Source: an uncultured Lachnospiraceae bacterium
GTDB taxonomy: Bacteria > Bacillota > Clostridia > Lachnospirales > Lachnospiraceae
DNA: 6,056 nt
Direction of reading: 5' to 3'
Assembly: GCA_937877165.1 (NCBI GenBank)
Contig: CALEFO010000058.1
Location: 1-6,056 of the forward strand
Below, in pieces: positions 1 to 4,820 of this stretch. Numbering within the stretch: position 1 is the stretch's first letter; every line of letters starts with the position of its first letter. The notes below the pieces were generated by a model. It ran no database searches. It was not told the origin of the DNA and worked only from the letters and a program-made list of their open reading frames with translations. A program made the position numbers and the translations under genes.

Positions 1-2
1 CC

Positions 3-1079
3 ATGAAGAGAGGCATCACTGTTTCGGATAACAGCTTTGATATCCTGCGCCTTTTTGCAGCTCTGCAGATAGCAATAACCCATTACCTGAATTTGTCGAT
101 GCTGACCTACGGAAAGGACTGGGGGGGGGACGGTATTCTTTGGCTCGGGAAGAGGATCCTGACGCTTTTCCCGGGCCTGATTATTCTGCTTACGATCAGC
201 GGGTTTCTGATGGGAGAAACGCTGAATCGCGTTCGGGACCGCAGGACTTTTGTTTGGAAAAGATTCCGGAGAATTTATCCTGGATTGTGGATCAACATGC
301 TCTTTATTATTGCAGAGCTTCTTTGTCTGCTTGGCTGGAAAAACGTTCCTTTCCGGCAGATGGTTCGTTGGGCATTGGTGCAGGGAAGCGGTGTAGCGTA
401 TACGCCGTTTTTTTTCCAGAGTCTGGCAACAGGGAGCCTCAATGGAACGCTTTGGGCAATTATGGTGGAGCTCCAATTGTATTTCCTGATCTTCATTTTC
501 TGGAAGGGAATCCTTCACTGGAATCGCAGAACATGGAATGCCGGTCTTGCGCTGACGGCAGCTCTGAATCTGATGTGCTGGCTTTTGGAGGAGAAAGCAC
601 TTTTGCCGGAAGGAGCGATGAAGCTTTTGCAGCGAAGCTTTCTTCCATACCTTCTTTGGTTTTATCTGGGACTGTATCTATGGCATTACAGAGATCAAAT
701 TTTGCCCGCTCTGGCAGACTTTTGGCCGCTTCTTCTTGGCGGATATACCGCATATAAGGCGTGCTGGCAAGAATTTCAGTGGAGTATTCCGGGGTATTAT
801 GCAGATCTGATTACCGGGATCCTGCTGCCTGTGACAGTTCTTGCCTGTGCCTATGGATGGGGCAGGCATCGCCTGAAGGCGGATTTGTCTTATGGAATTT
901 TTCTGTATCACTGGCCTCTGATCAATCTGATCTTTTTCCTGGATCTTCCCGAAAAATGCCGCCATATTCCATTATTTTTGTGCTATACAGCAGGCTTTCT
1001 GCTGCTGGGAGCAATGTCGTGGTATGGAATCGAGCGGCGGATTGTAGGAAACAGAGGAGTAAGCCATCTGCAGAAATAA
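3..1079 (+). CDS. Acyltransferase family 3 (OafA/YrhL-type) integral membrane protein
   Basis: The 358-residue polytopic protein has the hallmarks of the acyltransferase-3 family, which transfers acetyl or other acyl groups onto cell-surface polysaccharides or lipids at the membrane. Seen in sequence: the N-terminal FDILR block (residues 12-16) followed by a helix ending in His27, the usual catalytic histidine position; the basic WKRFRRIYPGLW segment (85-96); NGTLWAIMVELQLY (147-160), matching the family NGxLWSLxVE block; DLSYGIFLYHWP (294-305); and a C-terminal SWYGIERR (339-346). About ten hydrophobic segments span the chain. The ATG at position 3 is chosen because the family signature begins at the expected distance from it, but only two bases precede it, so its ribosome binding site and any upstream start cannot be seen. 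A nine-G run lies at codons 40-43. The next gene starts 52 nt downstream in the same direction, suggesting co-transcription in a surface polysaccharide locus. The acceptor substrate is unknown. Confidence 0.9.
   Translation: MKRGITVSDNSFDILRLFAALQIAITHYLNLSMLTYGKDWGGDGILWLGKRILTLFPGLIILLTISGFLMGETLNRVRDRRTFVWKRFRRIYPGLWINMLFIIAELLCLLGWKNVPFRQMVRWALVQGSGVAYTPFFFQSLATGSLNGTLWAIMVELQLYFLIFIFWKGILHWNRRTWNAGLALTAALNLMCWLLEEKALLPEGAMKLLQRSFLPYLLWFYLGLYLWHYRDQILPALADFWPLLLGGYTAYKACWQEFQWSIPGYYADLITGILLPVTVLACAYGWGRHRLKADLSYGIFLYHWPLINLIFFLDLPEKCRHIPLFLCYTAGFLLLGAMSWYGIERRIVGNRGVSHLQK
121..129 (+). repeat. Nine-G homopolymer inside the acyltransferase gene
   Basis: Nine consecutive G residues encode the end of Trp40, Gly41, Gly42 and the first base of Asp43. 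Loss of one G would lead to a TGA at 160-162. Gain of one G would shift translation into a frame that stays open to about position 757. The tract is therefore placed where slippage would switch the protein off. Whether it varies cannot be seen from one sequence. Confidence 0.7.
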
Positions 1080-1081
1080 TC

Positions 1082-1104
1082 GCAGCATCGGTGCTGCTGC
1101 ACCG
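1082..1104 (+). promoter_or_regulatory. Two overlapping, mutually exclusive small hairpins in the intergenic gap
   Basis: GCAGCA (1082-1087) can pair with TGCTGC (1092-1097) around a TCGG tetraloop. CGGTGC (1089-1094) can pair with GCACCG (1099-1104) around TGCT. The two 6-bp stems share bases, so only one can form at a time. No T-run follows, so neither is an intrinsic terminator. They sit 16 nt before the Shine-Dalgarno of the next gene. A role is only inferred. Confidence 0.3.
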
Positions 1105-1119
1105 GCCGAAATGGTGAAA

Positions 1120-1125
1120 AAGGAG
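1120..1125 (+). promoter_or_regulatory. Ribosome binding site AAGGAG that sets the start of the downstream membrane protein
   Basis: AAGGAG is followed by six bases and then ATG at 1132. The in-frame ATG at 1111 lies upstream of this site and has no purine-rich sequence before it. Translation most likely starts at 1132. Confidence 0.75.
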
Positions 1126-1131
1126 AAACGA

Positions 1132-2913
1132 ATGATTCAGCTGCTGGTTTTATGGGGATATCTTTTTGCGATAAATGCCTGCATTGGAACCGGCGTATTG
1201 AGAATCCTGGAAAAATGCCTGCATGGGCGGCAGGAGAGTTCATTCGCCAGAGAAAACTCTGTTCCATGGATCGAGCTTGCCGGCGTGATTGCAATTACTG
1301 TTTATGCGGAAGCTTTCAGCTTATTTGGCCCGGTAGGACGTGAAGCACATCTATTGCTTCTTGGCGTGACTGCCCTTTTGGCATTCTGGTGCAGACAGAC
1401 CTTGAAAAAGGCTGCAGGCAGAGTATTGAGAATTCTTTTTTCCTGGGATGGTGCACTCTATCTGTGTCTGATTCTGCTGACTGCTCTTTTTACGTCACGG
1501 GGAATGCAGCACACAGATACGGGAATCTATCATGCGCAGATGATTCGCTGGTATGAGGAGTATGGCGTAGTAAAGGGGCTTGGAAATCTTCAGCAGCACT
1601 TTGCCTATAACAGCGCAAGCCTTGCCTATGCGGCGTTCTTTTCAATGAAATGGCTGGTCGGACAGTCACTTCACGGAACCAATGGATTTCTTCAGGCGTT
1701 TATGGTGGTGTGGGCGGTCCGCGGACTGCGCGGAGCCTGGAAGAGACAAAATCACCTTGCGGACGGCTGCAGGATTGCGGTTCTTCTTTATGCATTGGTC
1801 GTTTCGGAGCGCATCATGTCTCCGGCGACGGATTTTTCTGCAATGTATCTGGTCCTGTGGATCGTCTGCCTTTGGGCGGATCTTCTGACAGAGGGAGAAG
1901 AACTTCAAAAAAGGGCCGATTTCGCAGAGAAGACATGCAGCCCGAAGGAGGAGCAGACGGCTGCAGAATCGAATCGGATTCACGGCTATGCACTTCTTAG
2001 TATCGCTGCAGCGTATGTTGCAAGCTGCAAGCTGTCCGCAGGCTGTCTTGTGGTCCTTGCAGTGTACCCTCTCGTAAAGCTTCTGCAGGGACGGAAGTGG
2101 AGAAGTATTTTCATCTATCTTCTTTGCGGCGTTCTTGTGCTGGCACCGTGGCTGGTTCGGAATGTTGTGATCTCTGGCTGGCTTCTTTATCCGTTCACGG
2201 CGCTGGATTTGTTTCATGTGGACTGGAAAATTCCGGCGGAATATGTGGAGCATGACTCGGCTCAGATCAAGGTCTGGGGGAGATGCCTGTATGATGTGAC
2301 TAAAATTGATGACCCGATCTCCTCGTGGCTCCCTGCATGGTGGGGCGAGAAAAGACGGGAGGAGATGATGCTCCTGATCGGCAATGCAATTGCAGCGGCG
2401 GGGCTTGCTCTTGGCGCGGTGCGCACGGCGGCTGCCAGGTGTGGGAGGCTCCCGTTGGATAAAGCAATGCTGTATCTGGCAGTTCTCTGTTCCCTCGCCG
2501 GCTGGTTTCTGACAGCACCGTTTATCCGTTACGGGTTGGCCTTTTTGCTTCTTCTGCCCTGCATGGTGCTCGGAGAGTGGATTCGGCCGGTGCGGATGGG
2601 ACCGGTCAGAATTCTGTCAGGTTTTGGATGCGTGGGAATTTTTCTCTGCCTCGGAATGTTCTGGGATTACTATGTCCTGTTCGATCTGGTCTGGGTAAAG
2701 CAGAACATGCGGTCGGCATATTATGTGACGCAGCAGGACTACGACCGGCCGGAGGTGTATCCCTATGAGATTGAGGGAGGGCTTACGGTCTATATTCCGA
2801 AGGAAGGAGACAACATCAGCTATCATGCATTTCCGGGGGATGCCTACCAGTCGATGGCAGAGCGCGTGAAAATGCGCGGAGATGATATCCGGGATGGATT
2901 TATGACCAAATAG
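1132..2913 (+). CDS. Large polytopic membrane protein, LIC_10190-like (GT-C-type surface polysaccharide protein)
   Basis: This 593-residue protein has a dozen or so hydrophobic segments and belongs, by appearance, to the LIC_10190 family of membrane proteins found in polysaccharide loci. Seen in sequence: the motif HTDTGIYHAQMIRWY (127-141) after the third or fourth membrane segment, with an acidic residue where GT-C glycosyltransferases place a catalytic aspartate; GNLQQHFAYNSASL (151-164); RNVVISGWLLYPF (343-355); TAPFIRYG (461-468); and a soluble tail ending MRGDDIRDGF (581-590), a family-like C-terminus. A charged stretch at 253-285 forms a hydrophilic loop. The start at 1132 is preferred to the ATG at 1111 because of the AAGGAG site. 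The gene follows the acyltransferase closely on the same strand, and the pair probably makes or modifies an envelope glycan. Glycosyltransferase or polymerase activity is inference; the biochemical role of the family is poorly defined. No clear terminator follows. Confidence 0.75.
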   Translation: MIQLLVLWGYLFAINACIGTGVLRILEKCLHGRQESSFARENSVPWIELAGVIAITVYAEAFSLFGPVGREAHLLLLGVTALLAFWCRQTLKKAAGRVLRILFSWDGALYLCLILLTALFTSRGMQHTDTGIYHAQMIRWYEEYGVVKGLGNLQQHFAYNSASLAYAAFFSMKWLVGQSLHGTNGFLQAFMVVWAVRGLRGAWKRQNHLADGCRIAVLLYALVVSERIMSPATDFSAMYLVLWIVCLWADLLTEGEELQKRADFAEKTCSPKEEQTAAESNRIHGYALLSIAAAYVASCKLSAGCLVVLAVYPLVKLLQGRKWRSIFIYLLCGVLVLAPWLVRNVVISGWLLYPFTALDLFHVDWKIPAEYVEHDSAQIKVWGRCLYDVTKIDDPISSWLPAWWGEKRREEMMLLIGNAIAAAGLALGAVRTAAARCGRLPLDKAMLYLAVLCSLAGWFLTAPFIRYGLAFLLLLPCMVLGEWIRPVRMGPVRILSGFGCVGIFLCLGMFWDYYVLFDLVWVKQNMRSAYYVTQQDYDRPEVYPYEIEGGLTVYIPKEGDNISYHAFPGDAYQSMAERVKMRGDDIRDGFMTK

Positions 2914-3010
2914 ATGTCGAATTGCTGCATTCTGCTTTTCATTATGGGAATTTTAAATACGGCAGGAAACAAAATGCCTGGAAATATCAGAAAAAAGAGT
3001 AAATATTCGC

Positions 3011-3034
3011 AACAGGTTTTCCGGAAAATCTGTT
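3011..3034. promoter_or_regulatory. 24-bp near-perfect palindrome touching the -35 box of the tRNA promoter (operator-like)
   Basis: The left half AACAGGTTTTCC is mirrored by the right half GGAAAATCTGTT. Eleven of twelve positions are complementary; the one exception is G3016 against T3029. The centre is at 3022/3023 and the last two bases are the first two of the TTGACA box. No T-run follows, so it is not a terminator. It could bind a dimeric regulator, or form a hairpin at the end of the upstream transcript. The regulator is unknown. Confidence 0.5.
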
Positions 3035-3062
3035 GACAGGAAAGCTCGGTGTACGGTATGAT
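3033..3062 (+). promoter_or_regulatory. Sigma-A-type promoter of the tRNA cluster
   Basis: A consensus -35 box TTGACA (3033-3038) is separated by 18 bp from a -10 box TATGAT (3057-3062). Transcription should start near 3069-3070, only about four bases before the first tRNA, so the 5' leader would be very short. An A/T-rich stretch at about 2985-3010 could add an UP-element-like contribution. The match is strong, as expected for stable RNA genes. Confidence 0.85.
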
Positions 3063-3073
3063 ACACCTTGCTT

Positions 3074-3157
3074 GCAGAAGTGGCGGAATTGGTAGACGCG
3101 CAGGCTTCAGGTGCCTGTGGCAGCAATGTCGTGTGGGTTCAAGTCCCATCTTCTGCA
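3074..3157 (+). tRNA. tRNA-Leu, anticodon CAG
   Basis: This is a class II tRNA of 84 nt. The acceptor stem is GCAGAAG/CTTCTGC with discriminator A at 3157. The anticodon stem CAGGC/GCCTG encloses the loop TTCAGGT, giving anticodon CAG (3108-3110), which reads CUG. It has a long variable arm and a T arm with loop TTCAAGT. The D arm GGCGGAATTGGTAGACGC is typical of leucine tRNAs. CCA is not encoded, since CTC follows, so the tail must be added after transcription. It is the first gene behind the promoter at 3033-3062. Confidence 0.96.
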
Positions 3158-3273
3158 CTCGGTTCCAAGCCGGATATTGCAGAAGAGGCGATGGCTTCTT
3201 CTGCTCATTTATTTCCGAGGCAGCCGGATCAAAAGGCTGCCGTGGCAATGTAGCAGTTTGGAACAGAAGAGTG
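3158..3273 (+). other. Structured spacer RNA between the two tRNA-Leu genes (unassigned)
   Basis: By eye the spacer shows nested complementary segments. CTC (3158-3160) pairs with GAG (3269-3271). GTTCCAAGC (3162-3170) pairs with GTTTGGAAC (3256-3264) with one G-U. ATATTGC (3174-3180) pairs with GCAATGT (3245-3251). Inside this rod are two hairpins: AGAAGAGG (3181-3188) with CTTCTTCT (3195-3202), and GGCAGCC (3219-3225) with GGCTGCC (3235-3241). Together they suggest a long stem carrying two branches. I do not recognise it as SRP RNA, 6S RNA or tmRNA. It may be only a processed trailer, or a stable small RNA co-transcribed with the tRNAs. No folding energy was computed. Confidence 0.4.
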
Positions 3274-3274
3274 T

Positions 3275-3299
3275 CTCCGGGGAAGATGATCCCCAGGAG
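3275..3299 (+). other. Hairpin just upstream of the second tRNA-Leu
   Basis: GGGGA (3279-3283) pairs with TCCCC (3290-3294) around a six-base loop. CTCC (3275-3278) extends the stem with GGAG (3296-3299), leaving one bulged A. No T-run follows, so it should not terminate transcription. It may mark a processing boundary in the tRNA precursor 5' of the gene at 3316. Confidence 0.4.
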
Positions 3300-3315
3300 G
3301 AATTCAACAGAATAT

Positions 3316-3399
3316 GCGGGAGTGTCGGAATTGGTAGACGAGCAAGATTAAGGTTCTTGTGACTGCAAGGCCGTGTGGGTTCAAGTCCCATCTCCCGCA
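3316..3399 (+). tRNA. tRNA-Leu, anticodon AAG
   Basis: This is a class II tRNA of 84 nt. The acceptor stem is GCGGGAG/CTCCCGC with discriminator A at 3399. The anticodon stem CAAGA/TCTTG encloses the loop TTAAGGT, giving anticodon AAG (3350-3352). It has a long variable arm, and its T arm is identical to that of the first tRNA-Leu. The anticodon begins with A, so efficient reading of CUC as well as CUU would require conversion of A34 to inosine by a TadA-type deaminase. CCA is not encoded. The tRNA-Val gene follows after five bases. Confidence 0.95.
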
Positions 3400-3404
3400 G
3401 TTAT

Positions 3405-3477
3405 GCGGTCATAGCTCAGCTGGGAGAGCGCGTCCTTGACGTGGACGAGGTCGCAGGTTCGAGCCCTGCTGGCCGTA
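3405..3477 (+). tRNA. tRNA-Val, anticodon GAC
   Basis: This is a class I tRNA of 73 nt with D arm GCTC/GAGC, anticodon stem CGTCC/GGACG, loop TTGACGT (anticodon GAC at 3438-3440), T arm GCAGG-TTCGAGC-CCTGC and discriminator A. Valine identity fits A35, C36 and A73. Two details are unusual: the first acceptor pair is G1 with U72 rather than G-C, and position 37 is G where valine tRNAs usually have A. CCA is not encoded. It is the last tRNA before the terminator. Confidence 0.9.
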
Positions 3478-3484
3478 TGATTTT

Positions 3485-3538
3485 AAACCTTGTATTTTCA
3501 ACGTTTGTATTGATTTTCGTTGGAAATACAAGGTTTTT
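3485..3538 (+). terminator. Intrinsic terminator of the tRNA operon
   Basis: A 19-bp stem (arms 3485-3503 and 3518-3536, read as AAACCTTG...CAACG against CGTTGG...AAGGTTT) has one G-U pair and a 14-base loop. It is followed by a run ending in five T residues (3534-3538). It begins eight bases after tRNA-Val. The A-run on the 5' side and T-run on the 3' side could also let it work in the reverse direction. It separates the tRNA unit from the replication genes. Confidence 0.88.
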
Positions 3539-3546
3539 GTTCTTGC

Positions 3547-3561
3547 AAGACATTTTGTCTT
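3547..3561. repeat. Short perfect inverted repeat AAGACA-TTT-TGTCTT
   Basis: A 6-bp perfect inverted repeat with a three-base spacer lies nine bases after the tRNA terminator, in the leader region of the dGTPase gene. It could be an operator half-site pair or a minor back-up hairpin. No known regulator box is recognised. Confidence 0.3.
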
Positions 3562-3708
3562 TCCTGCCTGGAAATGGTTTGTGATATCGGGATTAAAATT
3601 TTGACTTTTCTTGTGGGAGAAAAAGGAAATCCGCTCCTGGTGCAGAATAATATCTTTATAGAGATTTTTGAATGCTTCGTGCAGAAGACATCATGGAATA
3701 CCGGGGAA

Positions 3709-3727
3709 GCCGCTAAGCGGCAGGAGG
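3709..3727 (+). promoter_or_regulatory. Hairpin plus Shine-Dalgarno of the dGTPase gene
   Basis: GCCGC (3709-3713) and GCGGC (3717-3721) form a 5-bp stem around TAA. AGGAGG (3722-3727) follows at once and lies six bases before the ATG at 3734. This placement favours 3734 over the in-frame TTG at 3668. The hairpin may insulate or expose the ribosome binding site. No convincing -35/-10 pair was found between 3539 and 3708, although AATAAT (3646-3651) resembles a -10 box. Confidence 0.6.
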
Positions 3728-3733
3728 CGGAGG

Positions 3734-4765
3734 ATGAAAGTGGAAAGCGTGCAGGCACCGCAGCTGATCCGGGAGCAGCTTGAGGCCAGGGAGAAGGAGA
3801 TCCTGGCGCCGTGGGCGGCCTTTTCATCGGAATCGAGAGGACGGCGAAGGGAGGAGCCGCAGGATGACCTGCGGCCTGTTTTCCAGCGTGACCGCGACCG
3901 GATCCTGCACTCCAAGTCCTTCCGGAGACTGAAGGACAAGACGCAGGTTTTCATCACGCCGGACGGCGATCATTACCGAACGCGGATGACGCATACCCTG
4001 GAGGTCTCGCAGAATGCACGGACCATCGCCAAGGCGCTCCGGCTCAACGAGGACCTGACGGAGGCGATTGCACTTGGACACGATCTCGGGCATACGCCGT
4101 TCGGCCACGCGGGAGAGCGGGTTTTGAACCGGCTCTGCCCGGAGGGCTTTGACCACGCGCAGCAGTCGGTACGGCTGGTGGAGGCTCTGGAGAAGGATGG
4201 GCAGGGCCTGAATCTGACCTATGAGGTGCTGGACGGCTTTGCCAACCATCAGACAGCGGGAAGGCCTGCAACGCTGGAGGGAAGGATTGTCCGCTATTCA
4301 GATAAAATCGCGTATTTCCATCACGACATGGACGATGCCATCCGCGGCGGAATTCTCTCTGATGATGACGTGCCGGAGGAGATCGCAAAGGTTCTCGGCC
4401 ATACGATGGAGGAGCGCCTGGACACCTACGTGCATGACATCATCTCCAACTCGATGGGGCGGCCGGTACTGGAGATGTCTCCCGCTGTGGAGAAGGCCTA
4501 CGGGCAGTTCCGGGACTTTATGTTCGAGAACGTTTATACAAACCCGAAGGCCAAGGGAGAGGAAGAAAAGGCGATGGGAATCGTGGAGCGGCTGTATGAG
4601 TATTACCACGGACATATCGAGCTTCTGCCCGGGTATCTTCGGCGCAGGATGGAGCAGTTCGGGGATTCGAGGGAGCGCATTGTCTGCGATTATATTTCCT
4701 CGATGACGGACCGTTTTGCGATTGCCAGATATGAGGACATCTACGTGCCGAAATGCTGGCAATAG
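3734..4765 (+). CDS. dgt: Deoxyguanosinetriphosphate triphosphohydrolase (dGTPase-like, HD superfamily)
   Basis: This 343-residue cytoplasmic HD-domain hydrolase is of the dGTPase family, which splits dNTPs (classically dGTP) into the deoxynucleoside and triphosphate and so tunes nucleotide pools for replication. Seen in sequence: FQRDRDRILHSKSFRRLKDKTQVF (50-73), the family entry motif; YRTRMTHTLEV (81-91) with metal ligand His87; GHDLGHTPFGHAGE (115-128) with His116-Asp117; and RYSDKIAY (187-194) with Asp190. These complete the H...HD...D set. The C-terminal half keeps family blocks such as CDYISSMTD, and length matches bacterial family members. The ATG at 3734 has AGGAGG six bases upstream; the longer TTG start at 3668 adds a basic stretch absent from the family. 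dnaG follows after 55 nt, the usual Clostridia arrangement, implying one operon. Preference for dGTP rather than other dNTPs is assumed from family. Confidence 0.93.
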   Translation: MKVESVQAPQLIREQLEAREKEILAPWAAFSSESRGRRREEPQDDLRPVFQRDRDRILHSKSFRRLKDKTQVFITPDGDHYRTRMTHTLEVSQNARTIAKALRLNEDLTEAIALGHDLGHTPFGHAGERVLNRLCPEGFDHAQQSVRLVEALEKDGQGLNLTYEVLDGFANHQTAGRPATLEGRIVRYSDKIAYFHHDMDDAIRGGILSDDDVPEEIAKVLGHTMEERLDTYVHDIISNSMGRPVLEMSPAVEKAYGQFRDFMFENVYTNPKAKGEEEKAMGIVERLYEYYHGHIELLPGYLRRRMEQFGDSRERIVCDYISSMTDRFAIARYEDIYVPKCWQ

Positions 4766-4789
4766 AGCATCATTGCGAAATGTAACAGG

Positions 4790-4814
4790 TGCCGCAGGAA
4801 GACAGCGGCAGGGA
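4790..4814 (+). promoter_or_regulatory. Hairpin and Shine-Dalgarno ahead of dnaG
   Basis: TGCCGC (4790-4795) pairs with GCGGCA (4805-4810) around a nine-base loop that itself contains AGGAAG. The 3' arm shares one base with AGGGA (4810-4814), which lies six bases before the ATG at 4821. The stem could modulate access to the dnaG ribosome binding site. It resembles the arrangement in front of the preceding gene. Confidence 0.45.
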
Positions 4815-4820
4815 ACAGAT

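Noticed and set aside
140..757. 205-codon open frame inside the acyltransferase gene, same strand
   Set aside because: It has no recognisable domain and is a shifted frame of a gene with clear family motifs. It matters only as the frame entered if the G9 tract gained one base.
1111..1131. ATG at 1111 as the start of the polytopic membrane protein
   Set aside because: No ribosome binding site precedes it, and the AAGGAG site lies between it and the better ATG at 1132.
2914..3010. Possible terminator after the polytopic membrane protein gene
   Set aside because: Only weak pairing (GGCA 2961-2964 with TGCC 2975-2978) and no T-run. I see no clear terminator in this gap.
3295..3316. AGGAGG followed by an ATG at 3314, suggesting a small gene
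   Set aside because: The spacing is too long (13 bases) and the ATG runs into the tRNA-Leu gene.
3049..3391. Several open frames over the tRNA genes on both strands, including products beginning MGLEPTR
   Set aside because: They are translations of tRNA sequence. MGLEPTR-type peptides are a familiar artefact of reading tRNA-Leu T arms in reverse, and the tRNA folds explain the DNA.
3601..3629. TTGACT as a -35 box for the dGTPase gene
   Set aside because: The hexamer 17 bp downstream (GGAAAT) does not resemble a -10 box, so no promoter is called.
3668..3733. TTG-initiated extension of the dGTPase
   Set aside because: The extension overlaps the leader hairpin and lacks family similarity. ATG at 3734 has an AGGAGG site at ideal spacing.
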